Notes: a model not told the origin generated them from the sequence alone. A stretch of 64,000 nucleotides of DNA from a sulfur-oxidizing endosymbiont of Gigantopelta aegis (GCF_016097415.1 NZ_JAEHGE010000001.1:3476857-3540856), one strand, 5' to 3'; shown: positions 39,577-49,116, counted from the stretch's first letter. Numbers and translations are program-made.

Positions 39577-40233
39577 ATGTCTGATACAACCACATCTGAT
39601 ACAAATGTAAATATTGGCGAAGAGACAAAGCCCCGCTTTGAATTTAGAAGCTTTGGCCAGGATTTTTCAACACAAAGTGCTCGCATGGCACGCTTATCCT
39701 CACCAATACCTGAAAAATTATGGGAAAGAAGTTCGGATGAAATTTACATCATGTCCAGAATGAATAATGTCAATAATACCAAAGTGCGTGATGGCAAGAT
39801 GGATATCAAAACCTATGTGCAAACGGTTGACGGTCTGGAACAATGGAATCCACTGATGAAGGCGGAGTTTCCTATTGCGCATGATATACTGGAAAAATCA
39901 GTGTTTCCTGCTTTTCAGGTGGAGATGCCACAGCTTGAACAAGAACGCTATTCTTATGAAGAATTTATGGCAATCATCAATGCTCATCCTGATTTGCAGG
40001 CCGTTAAAGTCCATAAACAACGGTTTGCTTATATGGTTAATGATACTATTTGTGAAACAGGCAATATCTTGTTTAATGGTGCAAAAGTGTCAACCATTAA
40101 TTCTGAGTCTACAGAAATAGATGCGATTAAAAAAACACTCAGTGATACTGGCCTTGAAAACATTGAAAATATAAACTATCTTCAGGCCATTAAACGAGTG
40201 ATTGGAATGATAGATAAACCATTGGCCAATTAG
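39577..40233 (+). CDS. Possible CYTH-like protein 1 (cytoplasmic)
   Basis: 218 residues, no signal or membrane segment. SDEIYIMSRMNNVNNTKVRD followed by GKMDIKTYVQ and GLEQWNP recall the strand pattern and basic residues at the start of CYTH/triphosphate tunnel domains. The second half KQRFAYMVNDTICETGNILF plus STEIDAIKKTLSDTGLENIE fits the later strands and final helix. The EXEXK start motif is not clear, so the call is tentative. Its stop codon TAG lies inside the end of the palindromic element copy B. GGAAGGGAAA precedes the ATG. Confidence 0.5.
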   Translation: MSDTTTSDTNVNIGEETKPRFEFRSFGQDFSTQSARMARLSSPIPEKLWERSSDEIYIMSRMNNVNNTKVRDGKMDIKTYVQTVDGLEQWNPLMKAEFPIAHDILEKSVFPAFQVEMPQLEQERYSYEEFMAIINAHPDLQAVKVHKQRFAYMVNDTICETGNILFNGAKVSTINSESTEIDAIKKTLSDTGLENIENINYLQAIKRVIGMIDKPLAN

Positions 40234-40409
40234 TGCCCATCTGTTAATAGTTTTTTTTATCAGTATAAAATAGTAGGGTGGGCATGGCTTTATCTGCCCA
40301 CGCTGACTCAATACTTTGTATTCACACTTTCAGCGTGGGCACAAAAAGCGTGCCCACCCTACAGTCACAATTATCAAATAATTCTAGAATAAACGGATGG
40401 GCACCAATT
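40228..40409. repeat. MITE-like palindromic element, copy B
   Basis: The 90-bp core (40273-40362) matches the core of copy A (4995-5084) in the same orientation. The outer ends are inverted repeats aattagtgcccatctg (40228) and cggatgggcaccaatt (to 40409). The arm on the right of this core matches, in reverse complement, the arm on the left of the copy A core. The left end supplies the TAG stop of the gene before it. It fills most of the gap to the CYTH gene at 40475. Confidence 0.75.
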
Positions 40410-40474
40410 AATGCTTAAACATTAGTTGGCAAATAAAAAAGCAACGTAACGACTGACATTAGAGAGAAAATAAA

Positions 40475-40945
40475 ATGCCTTTTGAAATTGAAAAAAAGTT
40501 CCTGGTTTCAGGTGAACAGTATAAACAAGACGCTGAGAAGCAGGTGCGTATTGTTCAGGGGTATCTATCGACAGTACCTGAACGCACGGTACGCATTCGC
40601 ATTAAAGCTAATACCGGCTATCTGACCATCAAAGGTAAGGGAAATCAATCGGGTGCTACCCGTTATGAGTGGGAAAAAGAAATCAGCGTGGGAGATGCTA
40701 AAGAACTATTAGCGCTTTGTGAGTCCGGAGTCATTGATAAAACACGTTTTCTGGTGAAGTCAGGGAAACACACCTTTGAAGTCGATGAGTTTTATGGTGA
40801 TAATCAGGGTTTGGTGGTGGCCGAGGTCGAACTTGAATCAGAAGATGAGGCATTCGAAAAACCATCATGGCTTGCCGAAGAAGTCACCGGACAAAACCAA
40901 TATTATAATGCCATGCTAATGGCCAAGCCTTTTAAAAACTGGTAG
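40475..40945 (+). CDS. CYTH domain protein (triphosphate tunnel metalloenzyme)
   Basis: 156 residues, a complete single CYTH domain. The EXEXK-type signature is FEIEKKFLV at the N-terminus. RTVRIRIKANTGYLTIKGKG gives the paired basic residues lining the tunnel. RYEWEKEI, then KTRFLVKSGKHTFEVDEFYG and VVAEVELESED complete the acidic and basic set that binds metal and triphosphate. Bacterial single-domain members of this type include inorganic triphosphatases, so hydrolysis of PPPi or another organic triphosphate in the cytoplasm is likely; adenylate cyclase activity is less likely. It is followed at 41001 by an SLC13 carrier on the same strand. Confidence 0.88.
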   Translation: MPFEIEKKFLVSGEQYKQDAEKQVRIVQGYLSTVPERTVRIRIKANTGYLTIKGKGNQSGATRYEWEKEISVGDAKELLALCESGVIDKTRFLVKSGKHTFEVDEFYGDNQGLVVAEVELESEDEAFEKPSWLAEEVTGQNQYYNAMLMAKPFKNW

Positions 40946-41000
40946 TATCGAATACAAGACAAGTTTATACCTGTCTTGAATCTGTAGAATAAGGATTTTT

Positions 41001-42614
41001 ATGGCAGAACAAAGGCCAACAACGTCTGATCCGCTGGATATGAATAACTATCGGATCGAACACCTACCAATACGTGAGAAATCTGGTTTTGAGCAAAGGC
41101 TTGAGCAAATTGGCCTGCCTTTAGCGATTATCACCTTTTTTGCCATCCTGCTTTTTTTCAATGTCCCCTATTTGGAAACTATTAATCCTGAAATTTTGGG
41201 TAAACGTGCTTTAGAACAGTATGAGACTCTGGGGGCAGAAGCATTCGCACAAACAAATATTGCCATGATGGCTATTTTTGTTGCCGCGATTATTCTCTGG
41301 ATCACCGAAGCCATTCCCAATTATCTGACCTCGTTTCTAGTGATTATTACCATTGTACTCACGGGTGTCACCCCTGAGCGTGAAGCCTATGCTCAGCTGG
41401 GACATCCAGTGATGTGGCTGAACATTCTTTCCTTTATACTGGCCAGCATGCTGGTTAAAACCTCAGCAGCCAAACGTTTTGCCCTATGGTTTATTGTACG
41501 CTTTGGCCATAATGCCACCTCCATATTTTTCAGCTTTATTTTTATTAATATTATTCTTTCCATGTTTATTTCTGCCACCACTGCCAAAGCAGCTATTTTG
41601 TTACCCATTTTTATGGTGATAGCGGCTGTTTTTGGGGCTACGGGCGGTAAAAACAAAAATAATTTTGGCCGTAATCTGGTATTGCAAAATCTGTTTCAAA
41701 TTAATATGGGAGCGGGTATGTTTATTACCGGCTCCGGCGCCAATTTATTGGCTGGGGCGCTAATTGCCGGTGCTTTGGCCGACATGAATGATTTTTCTTT
41801 TTATGCTTGGATGGAAGCTGCTTTTTTCCTGTCATTTTTTAATATTCTTATTGGCTGGTTTATAGGCACCCGGTTTATTTTTAAAATACCTAAAGAAGAG
41901 GCGGTTCCTCAGATTGAAGGCGGCTTGGAACGTTTGCGTGAAGAACTGCAGAAAATGGGCAAAATCCGCTTTGAAGAAATCAAAGCCATACTTATTTTTG
42001 TCTGTGTACTCGCTGGTTGGGTCACGGACTCTTATCATGGTGTCAGCAAAACAGCGATAGCTTTTATTGGTGCCATTGTTTCCTTGATGCCGGTAGTTGG
42101 CGTGGTGAAATGGAACGATGTTGATATTCCCTGGCACTTATTATTATTTTCTGCCGGAGCTTATACTTTAGGAGCAGGCTTTTCCACCACTGATCTGCCT
42201 AATATCTCGGTTGATGCCCTGTTTAATTATCTGGGCTTTACTGATGTAACACCCTTTTGGATACTATTTTTGATCCTCACCGGGGGAATGTTATTCAGTG
42301 CGCTGATTTTTCAATCCAAAACCATGCGTACTTTAATTTTTATCCCTATCGCCATTGGTACGGCACAAAAATTTGGCTATCCTATTCTTAGTCTGGCCTT
42401 GCCGGTTGCGTTATTAATTGAACATGTTTATGCTTTACCGTTCAATAGTAAACCGGCGGCTTTGCTTTATGTGACCGATCACTATAGCTGGTCTGATACC
42501 TTTAAATTTGGTGTGACCATGCTCTTTGTTGCCTGGGTAATGATCATAATCTGGAGTGAAACCTGGTTAAGGTGGTTAGGTTATCTACCCAATGGTGTGT
42601 TTGGTTTGTTTTAG
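41001..42614 (+). CDS. SLC13/DASS-family anion:Na+ symporter
   Basis: 537 residues, about 12 membrane helices after an N-terminal hydrophilic segment of 35. The family pattern is seen in IILWITEAIPNYLTSFLVII, FISATTAKAAILLPIFMVIA and SAGAYTLGAGFSTTDLP. A hydrophilic loop with many Lys/Glu lies at about 300-330. Members carry sulfate, phosphate or dicarboxylates with sodium. The placement between a triphosphatase and a phosphate-type porin favours an inorganic anion, by inference. Start ATG 41001 follows AAGGA. Confidence 0.82.
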   Translation: MAEQRPTTSDPLDMNNYRIEHLPIREKSGFEQRLEQIGLPLAIITFFAILLFFNVPYLETINPEILGKRALEQYETLGAEAFAQTNIAMMAIFVAAIILWITEAIPNYLTSFLVIITIVLTGVTPEREAYAQLGHPVMWLNILSFILASMLVKTSAAKRFALWFIVRFGHNATSIFFSFIFINIILSMFISATTAKAAILLPIFMVIAAVFGATGGKNKNNFGRNLVLQNLFQINMGAGMFITGSGANLLAGALIAGALADMNDFSFYAWMEAAFFLSFFNILIGWFIGTRFIFKIPKEEAVPQIEGGLERLREELQKMGKIRFEEIKAILIFVCVLAGWVTDSYHGVSKTAIAFIGAIVSLMPVVGVVKWNDVDIPWHLLLFSAGAYTLGAGFSTTDLPNISVDALFNYLGFTDVTPFWILFLILTGGMLFSALIFQSKTMRTLIFIPIAIGTAQKFGYPILSLALPVALLIEHVYALPFNSKPAALLYVTDHYSWSDTFKFGVTMLFVAWVMIIIWSETWLRWLGYLPNGVFGLF

Positions 42615-42712
42615 AAAGAGAAAGAGTACAAATAAAATAATAATAATAACTGCTAAAAGTGAAACATTTGCTTTAAAAAATTATAATCGTTATTAAAAAA
42701 TAGGAATTAAGT

Positions 42713-44206
42713 ATGCGTAAAAATGGTATGAAATTAAATAGACATAGCGCTCAACCTGGGCGATTTCTACTCACAGCATCGGTCTCATTAGCTATTATGG
42801 GTTCTTTTAGCGTGCCTGCTTTCGCTGTTTCTAATGATGAAATCATGAAAGAACTGAGAAGGCTGCAACAACGAGTGCAAAAAGTAGAGTCAAAACTGGA
42901 AATAACTGAGCAAGAATTGACTTCCACAAAACAAGAACTGGTCAAGACGAAGAAAGAACTGATTGATACTCAGGTGACCAGTAAAAAGCCCAATATTCGC
43001 TTCTCAAAAACAACCGGTATGCCTAAGTTAGTATCGGATGATCGTAGCTCTTCTCTAGAGTTTAATGGTCGGGTACAGCTGGATGTTGCAGCACTTCCTG
43101 ATCAGCATAAGAATGGTAGAAATAGAGATAGTAACTTCTTTTCCAGTCGCACAGAAAGTGAAATTCGCAGGGCAAGACTGGGCATTGAAGGTGTATTCCA
43201 TTCAGACTGGGAATATGAACTGGAATTAGACTTTGCCGAAAATGAAGTGGATTTGAAAAAAGCACAGCTCACCTATGGGGGTATCAAAGATAATGATATT
43301 ACCGTCGGTTTTCAGCGTGTTGCTTTTGGTCTGGAAAATACTGCCAGCTCACGATATACCACCTTTATGGAGCGAGGCTTAACCGATACTTTTTCACCGG
43401 ATAGAAATCTGGGTGTTGCCTGGCGTTATACTGGCTGGGATTGGGGACAGTTTAAGGTCGGTGCTTATATTCCAAATACAATTGATTCGACCTCAGAAGA
43501 TGACATCGACGCGGGTGAAACCACTCATCGAAGTGATGCTTATAATTATGTGGGTCGTTTTACTGTGGTACCGATTAATTTAAGTAATCAGGTGCTACAT
43601 TTAGGTGTTAGTGCTGCTTATACCAATTTCAGTAATGTTGATTCAGGCGATGCTATTCGCTATCGAGCTCGACCCGAATCACATTTGTCGCAAAGGTTGG
43701 TGACAACGGGTAAATTTTATGACCCTGACAATAGCAAAACATATGGACTTGAAGCTGCTTATTCCGGCTATGGATTTCTGCTCCAAAGTGAATATGTCGG
43801 AGTCTCAACTAAAGGCTATTATGATGATGATAAGTTAAGAAATGAGGATACTTATAAATATGACAGCTGGTATGTTTCAGCGGCCTATATGCTAACGGGT
43901 GAGACGCATGCTTATAGACGAAAAGGTGGTACCTTTGGCAATGTTATGCCCGATCATCCTCTTTCAAAAGGGGGCTGGGGTGCCTGGGAAATTGCTGGAC
44001 GCTTTAGTTCCATTGATTTGAATGATAATGGTGAAAAGGGTGGTCAACTGGATGATTTCACCTTTGGGGTGAATTGGTATATGGAAAACAATCTAAAACT
44101 GATGTTTAACTATATCCGCTATGATGCAGATAGTTATGAAGAATATCCAAAATATGAAGATCAGGATGACAATATACTCCAAACCCGTCTGCAGTGGTTC
44201 TTTTAG
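42713..44206 (+). CDS. Phosphate-selective-type porin (OprO/OprP family)
   Basis: 497 residues: a long signal peptide ending at about PAFA, a periplasmic coiled coil (EIMKELRRLQQRVQKVESKL and following, about 43-90), and a beta-barrel beginning SSLEFNGRVQLDVAAL and ending in LQTRLQWFF with the terminal Phe typical of outer-membrane barrels. The repeated RRARLGIEGVFHSDWEYELE and FAFGLENT-like segments are characteristic of Porin_O_P. It should form an anion or polyphosphate channel in the outer membrane, feeding the carriers in this cluster. The coiled coil suggests trimerisation in the periplasm. Confidence 0.87.
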   Translation: MRKNGMKLNRHSAQPGRFLLTASVSLAIMGSFSVPAFAVSNDEIMKELRRLQQRVQKVESKLEITEQELTSTKQELVKTKKELIDTQVTSKKPNIRFSKTTGMPKLVSDDRSSSLEFNGRVQLDVAALPDQHKNGRNRDSNFFSSRTESEIRRARLGIEGVFHSDWEYELELDFAENEVDLKKAQLTYGGIKDNDITVGFQRVAFGLENTASSRYTTFMERGLTDTFSPDRNLGVAWRYTGWDWGQFKVGAYIPNTIDSTSEDDIDAGETTHRSDAYNYVGRFTVVPINLSNQVLHLGVSAAYTNFSNVDSGDAIRYRARPESHLSQRLVTTGKFYDPDNSKTYGLEAAYSGYGFLLQSEYVGVSTKGYYDDDKLRNEDTYKYDSWYVSAAYMLTGETHAYRRKGGTFGNVMPDHPLSKGGWGAWEIAGRFSSIDLNDNGEKGGQLDDFTFGVNWYMENNLKLMFNYIRYDADSYEEYPKYEDQDDNILQTRLQWFF

Positions 44207-44224
44207 AACTTCCTGAAGAATAGT

Positions 44225-44259
44225 ATTAATCTGGATAGTGCTAAGCGATCCAGATTAAT
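44225..44259 (+). terminator. Hairpin after the OprO/P-like gene
   Basis: ATTAATCTGGAT (44225-44236) and ATCCAGATTAAT (44248-44259) form a perfect 12-pair stem with an 11-base loop, 18 bases after the porin stop. No T run follows on the plus strand. Terminator or mRNA stabiliser. Confidence 0.55.
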
Positions 44260-44300
44260 GCTCTGCTTATTACTATCGTTATAGCTTATAGGAAATAACC

Positions 44301-45131
44301 GTGAAAAAAATATTATTGATCGCAGTATTATTAAATACTCTCTTTGTTTTACCCGTATTTGCACTGGATATCAGTCATTTTACCCAGTCTGAATATGCCT
44401 TTAACCTTCAGGAACCAGAAGGTTTGAATAGCACACCAGGCTCACTCGCAGGCCAGCGTGAAAAATTATATGACTTCATCAATTTTGAACCGGGCAATGA
44501 TGAAAAACTGGTTACTTATCTGGATACACCGGATCGTATTTTAGCTAAAAATTCATTGATTATTCGTGTCAGAGAAGACTTAAGAAGTCCCAGAAAAACC
44601 CGCATTACCGTTAAGCTCAGAGCCGAATCTCCAGCGGATTTTGGTGATATTAAACGCTATAGAAAAGCTGAAATTGATATCGTTGGCGGCAATAAATCCT
44701 ATAGTGTCAGCTGGGATATTCGCTATAATCACAATGATATCAATGTCAGAAAAGTAAATATACTCGCTGTTTTAGATCGCATTAAGAAAAAGAATCCTGA
44801 AGCCTGGAATGTTGTAGAAACACGCTTAGAGGGAAAAAGTGAGCAATTAATACAAACACTGGTGATGCGCACCTTATCCTGGGAAGGACCGATTACAAAA
44901 GTACGAGGTATCGTAGAAATGGACTATACTATTTGGAGTCCCCTGTATAAAGAAAATGACGAAGCATTTACCTCCATGTCATTTAAAGGGAAAACCAAAG
45001 ATAAAAACCTGTTAGCGGTTGTCAAACGTGTTGATGCTGTGCTTGCTGAAAAAGGGCTTGCTATCCCACCGGAAAAGTCTTTTTCAAAAACCAGAAGAAC
45101 GTTTGATATGAGTCCCGGTTTTAAGCAATAA
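44301..45131 (+). CDS. Exported CYTH-like protein
   Basis: 276 residues with a clear Sec signal peptide (MKKILLIAVLLNTLFVLPVFA, cut before LDISH). The mature part has the CYTH-like series YLDTPDRILAKNSLIIRVRE, then RKTRITVKLRAESP and KRYRKAEIDIVGG, with alternating basic and acidic residues as in the tunnel fold. The canonical EXEXK start is not obvious. If real, it would be a triphosphate- or polyphosphate-handling enzyme in the periplasm, just behind the OprO/P-like porin encoded 94 bases upstream. The family assignment is inferred. Confidence 0.55.
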   Translation: MKKILLIAVLLNTLFVLPVFALDISHFTQSEYAFNLQEPEGLNSTPGSLAGQREKLYDFINFEPGNDEKLVTYLDTPDRILAKNSLIIRVREDLRSPRKTRITVKLRAESPADFGDIKRYRKAEIDIVGGNKSYSVSWDIRYNHNDINVRKVNILAVLDRIKKKNPEAWNVVETRLEGKSEQLIQTLVMRTLSWEGPITKVRGIVEMDYTIWSPLYKENDEAFTSMSFKGKTKDKNLLAVVKRVDAVLAEKGLAIPPEKSFSKTRRTFDMSPGFKQ

Positions 45132-45175
45132 CACTATAAGTCTAGAATAATCCCTGTATATTAAACACATAAAGT

Positions 45176-45205
45176 TAAACCAACCTCTTTACTGGTGTTG
45201 GTTTA
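45176..45205. terminator. Bidirectional hairpin between convergent genes
   Basis: TAAACCAAC (45176-45184) and GTTGGTTTA (45197-45205) form a nine-pair stem between the exported CYTH-like gene and the oppositely oriented SLC13 carrier. It can serve both transcripts. Confidence 0.6.
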
Positions 45206-45233
45206 GTGATTATTAAAGGATTGTTGTCGGCTG

Positions 45234-47051
45234 TTAGGGTGTCAAAGGAAACAATAGTGGCACTGTCAGTAAAGTGATTAGCATCGCTAGGATTTGTAAT
45301 GGCACCCCAATTTTTACAAAGTCATTAAATTTATAACCGCCCGGTCCCAGAACCAGCGTATTAACGGGGGAAGCAACGGGTGTAGCAAATGCGGTGGATG
45401 CTGCAATGGCTACGGTCATAAGAATCGGATATACGGAAATATTCAGTGCAATAGCCGCTGCCACAGCAATAGGCGCAATGAGTACTGTAGTGGCTGTATT
45501 TGAAATAAATTGACTAAAGAGTGATGTTAAAACGAACAGCCCCGCCATCAAAGCAAAGGGACCATAGTCGCCCAAACCATTGACCAGGCCATTGGCAAGC
45601 AGTGTGACAGCGCCAGTTTTGTCCAGAGCAGTTGCCATCGGTAGCATGCCGGCAATCAGCACAAGGCTCTGGGTATTCAGTGAGTGGTAGGCATTATTCA
45701 TACTGATACAGCCTGTGACAATCATCGCTAATGCGGCCAATAACACTGCCGTCACACTGGGCACCAGATTAAACGTCATCAGTATCAGCATAATAGCAAG
45801 AATCGCTAGTGCTAATGGTGCTTTGCGCCGGCGGGGAGCTACCTCTGCAATTTCTTCTGGCAGATTTAATACCAGAAAGTCATCATGTTCTTCCTGTAGG
45901 CGACAAATGGACCGCCACCCTCCGGCAACCAATAGAGAGTCACCAAATTCCAAGGCTGTATGGGAAAAATTTTCTTCCAGCGGTTCACCCATTCGCTGAA
46001 TGCCAAGTACGGTTAGACCATGCTGTTCCCTAAAATTTACCTCGACCAAACCATGGCTAATGAGTTCAGAGTTTGGTGTCAGTAATACCTCAGCCAATCC
46101 CAACTCTTTTTTTGCGAGTTGTAGCTGGTATTTATTCAGTGGTGTTTCATTCAGTCTCTCATCGCTGCACAATGAGTTCAAATTAGAGTCGTTGCCAGCG
46201 ACTAATAGTGAATCGTTATGCTCGAGGCGAGTATGGGATAAAGCGGGTGCTAGAAAACCATCATGCTCGATACCAATGACCATGGTATCGTAGCGGCTCA
46301 GTAATCTGGCTTGTTCTATCGTTTGGCCGTGTAAGGGAGAGTTCGCTCCTAAATGTAGACGACGGATTCTTTTTCGGACGCCATAAGCATCCGCCAGTTC
46401 TCGAATGGTACGGCGGCTACGACGTGCTTTGGCGGCTGTTCGATGGGGTAGCAGATGACGTCCTATCAACAGCACATAGATAATACCACTTGCTAATATC
46501 AGTAGGCCAATGGGGGTAAAGCTGAAAAAGCTAAAGGGTTCCAGCCCCTCGCGTTCCAGCTGAATGCTCACCACCAGATTGGGTGGTGTGCCAATGAGAG
46601 TTAACATGCCCCCCATTAAGGAGGCCAGTGAAATAGGCAAGAGTAGTCGGGAAGGATTGATGCCTGATTTTGCGGCTAGGCTGAGTACAATAGGAATGAA
46701 AATGGCGACGGCACCCGTAGAGCTCATAAAGGCAGATAATCCAGCAACTACCAGCATGAGCATTACCATGAGACGTAGTTCATGAGTGCCTGCGACCCGC
46801 ATCAACCAGTCACCGACAGCAAAGGCAATACCTGTTCGGTAAAGTCCTTCACCGATGACAAAAAGCCCAGCAATTAACAACACGACTGGATCACCAAAAC
46901 CAGCCAGCGCTTCAACAGGTGTGAGTAAACCGCTCAGCATAAGACATAGGATAGCACCTATTGCAACAACATCTAAGCGAACTTTGTCACTCACAAAAAG
47001 GATGATGATAATAAGCAGTAGTCCAAATACGAATATCATGTCACCACTCAT
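45234..47051 (-). CDS. SLC13-type permease with two RCK_C (TrkA-C) domains
   Basis: 605 residues. Two membrane halves flank a cytoplasmic insert (about 205-395) with two TrkA-C-like domains, seen in GANSPLHGQTIEQARLLSRY with HNDSLLVAG and ELISHGLVEVNFREQHGLTV with FGDSLLVAGG. The membrane part has LIGTPPNLVVSIQLEREG and the SNTATTVLIAPIAVAAAI motif of Na+-coupled anion carriers. The layout matches the SAC1/YfbS-like group; sulfate or another anion is likely. A strong AAAGGAGTG ribosome site lies 5 bases before ATG 47051. Confidence 0.85.
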   Translation of the reverse strand: MSGDMIFVFGLLLIIIILFVSDKVRLDVVAIGAILCLMLSGLLTPVEALAGFGDPVVLLIAGLFVIGEGLYRTGIAFAVGDWLMRVAGTHELRLMVMLMLVVAGLSAFMSSTGAVAIFIPIVLSLAAKSGINPSRLLLPISLASLMGGMLTLIGTPPNLVVSIQLEREGLEPFSFFSFTPIGLLILASGIIYVLLIGRHLLPHRTAAKARRSRRTIRELADAYGVRKRIRRLHLGANSPLHGQTIEQARLLSRYDTMVIGIEHDGFLAPALSHTRLEHNDSLLVAGNDSNLNSLCSDERLNETPLNKYQLQLAKKELGLAEVLLTPNSELISHGLVEVNFREQHGLTVLGIQRMGEPLEENFSHTALEFGDSLLVAGGWRSICRLQEEHDDFLVLNLPEEIAEVAPRRRKAPLALAILAIMLILMTFNLVPSVTAVLLAALAMIVTGCISMNNAYHSLNTQSLVLIAGMLPMATALDKTGAVTLLANGLVNGLGDYGPFALMAGLFVLTSLFSQFISNTATTVLIAPIAVAAAIALNISVYPILMTVAIAASTAFATPVASPVNTLVLGPGGYKFNDFVKIGVPLQILAMLITLLTVPLLFPLTP

Positions 47052-47262
47052 GAATCACTCCTTTAGGTAAATAATAATTTTATATTCTAGCGCAATAATC
47101 AAAAAGATGGCAATCAGCACTTGAAAAATCTAAGACATAATATAAACTTGAGAGCATAAAAATAAACATGTTAGAATCATTTGAGTCATTTCTTTTTGTT
47201 GCTGTTCCAGTTTAAATAATGAAAAATCCATTAAGCTATAAACTTGCCCATAAGGGAATATT

Positions 47263-48645
47263 ATGAGAAAAATAAATTCGATTGAAGAAGCAAAAGAAGA
47301 AATTAAAAAATTTAAAATTTCAGATTGTGCTGAGGATGATGTATTCTTTCAAGCATTAGAAGAAGTGTTGCTATCTATTTATCCACTCTTTAAATCCGGC
47401 GAACTTTATACGCTCAGTGCAAAAAATGCCATAGTCAAACGACTAGTTATGCCCGACCGGGTGATTAAGTTTAAAGTGGCCTGGCTGGATGATGATAATA
47501 TTGTTCAGGTTAATACTGGATACAGAGTTCAGTTTAATAATGCTTTGGGTCCTTATAAAGGCGGCTTACGTTTTCATCCGAGTGTTAATGAGGGTATATT
47601 AAAATTCCTGGCCTTTGAACAAATTTTGAAAAACTCCCTGACAGGTCTACCTATTGGCGGTGCTAAAGGTGGTAGTGATTTTGATCCGAAAGGAAAAAGT
47701 GATTTTGAGGTAATGAAATTCTGTTCTGCTTTTATGACTGAATTACATAAATATATCGGACCCAGAGTGGATGTGCCCGCTGGTGATATTGGTGTTGGGG
47801 CGAGGGAAATAGGCTACCTATTTGGGGAATACAAGAAGATCACTTCATCCTACGATGGCGTTCTAACCGGTAAGCCCTTTTTCTTTGGAGGCTCTTTAAT
47901 GCGACCTGAAGCAACAGGTTACGGCGTTATCTACTTTACTCGAAAAATGCTGGAACTCGAAGCAAAGGAGAGCCTTAAAGGTAAAATTTGTACCGTCAGC
48001 GGTGCTGGAAATGTGGCACTGCATGCCATTGAAAAACTGCTGCATCTAGGGGCTATTCCCGTTTCATGCACGGACTCTAAAGGAACACTTCATGACCCAA
48101 GAGGATTGGATCTTGAACTATTAAAGGATTTAAAACTTAAGCAACGTCAGTCTTTGCAGGAATATCTGAAAACACATCCTGATACTGAATACACCCCGAT
48201 TTCAGATTATCCAAAAAATGCTCATGCTGTGTGGAATATACCCTGTTACGCTGCTTTTCCCTGTGCAACTCAAAATGAACTGACCGCAAATGATGCTAAT
48301 AATCTAATTAAGAATGGCTGCATCAGTGTGTCAGAAGGTGCCAATATGCCATCAACGAAAGAAGCGGTCAGTATTATGTTAAACAAGGGAATACTACTCG
48401 CACCAGCAAAAGCAGCAAACGCTGGCGGGGTTGTAGTCAGTGGTTTTGAAATGAGCCAGAATGCTGCCATGCAAAAATGGACATTTGAAGAAGTAGATGA
48501 GAAATTAAAAGCAACCATGGAAAGCATTTGTGAAAAGGTCGCTGCAACCGCTGAAGAGTATCATGTTAAGGGAAACTATGTTGATGGTGCCAATATTGCA
48601 GGATTTAAGAGAGTGGCTGATGCCATGATTGCAGAAGGAATCTAG
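47263..48645 (+). CDS. gdhA: Glutamate dehydrogenase (NADP-type, hexameric)
   Basis: 460 residues, the size of hexameric bacterial GdhA. It joins ammonium to 2-oxoglutarate. The active-site motif is NALGPYKGGLRFHPSVN with the catalytic Lys in LPIGGAKGGSDFDPKGKSD; VDVPAGDIGVGAREIGYLFG and TGYGVIYFTRKML follow; the nucleotide-binding loop is VSGAGNVALHAIEKL. The length and motif set fit the NADP class, but coenzyme choice is inferred. It begins 211 bases after the divergent SLC13 carrier; AAGGGAATATT precedes the ATG. Confidence 0.93.
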   Translation: MRKINSIEEAKEEIKKFKISDCAEDDVFFQALEEVLLSIYPLFKSGELYTLSAKNAIVKRLVMPDRVIKFKVAWLDDDNIVQVNTGYRVQFNNALGPYKGGLRFHPSVNEGILKFLAFEQILKNSLTGLPIGGAKGGSDFDPKGKSDFEVMKFCSAFMTELHKYIGPRVDVPAGDIGVGAREIGYLFGEYKKITSSYDGVLTGKPFFFGGSLMRPEATGYGVIYFTRKMLELEAKESLKGKICTVSGAGNVALHAIEKLLHLGAIPVSCTDSKGTLHDPRGLDLELLKDLKLKQRQSLQEYLKTHPDTEYTPISDYPKNAHAVWNIPCYAAFPCATQNELTANDANNLIKNGCISVSEGANMPSTKEAVSIMLNKGILLAPAKAANAGGVVVSGFEMSQNAAMQKWTFEEVDEKLKATMESICEKVAATAEEYHVKGNYVDGANIAGFKRVADAMIAEGI

Positions 48646-48759
48646 TGACTTTAAGCACTTATGCTATGTGGCTGTTGATACTTGAGAAGTGCCTTGCTGC
48701 ATTTTCAAGTATCACGAGTATAAAAATGAGAGTAAATGAGTGCTAATGCACCTATTATT

Positions 48760-49116
48760 TCATTTTTTAGGTATTGCGGGAAGCGGTGCAAGTCTGAGCA
48801 AGCGAAATTTATATTCAGCGACAGTTGATTTGCTCCCCTTTAGTCTTGCTTTTCCTTCAATTTTATCCTCTTTGTATTTTGCAGTTAATTCAACTGAAAA
48901 TGTTCTTCGTTTTTCTCCAAAGACAGTCTGCTTGTCATTATGTTGAGTAACATCTACATGAGCACTGAATTTTTTTCCCTTGACTGTATAAACGCCATGG
49001 CTAAACATAATAGCGCCACCACTTAAATAACGGCCTTTTTCTAAAAAGGTCGTGGATATGCGTTCCCAGCCATAAATACCTGCTATCTCAAAAATCCAAA
49101 TTCCATTCACTGACAT
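48760..49116 (-). CDS. GrlR-like small protein (probable)
   Basis: 118 residues, no signal. MSVNGIWIFEIAGIYGWERI, then YLSGGAIMFSHGVYTVKG and FSVELTAKYKEDKIEGKARL give the eight-strand small-barrel pattern of the GrlR/L_negative_regulator family, which has many unrelated chromosomal members. The tail is basic (LRLAPLPAIPKK). GGAGATAATAAA precedes the start. No partner regulator of the GrlA type is nearby, so its role is unknown. Confidence 0.5.
   Translation of the reverse strand: MSVNGIWIFEIAGIYGWERISTTFLEKGRYLSGGAIMFSHGVYTVKGKKFSAHVDVTQHNDKQTVFGEKRRTFSVELTAKYKEDKIEGKARLKGSKSTVAEYKFRLLRLAPLPAIPKK

Noticed and set aside
45715-46293. Plus-strand open frames inside the SLC13/RCK carrier
   Set aside because: They have unnatural composition and no family resemblance, and lie opposite a full-length conserved gene.
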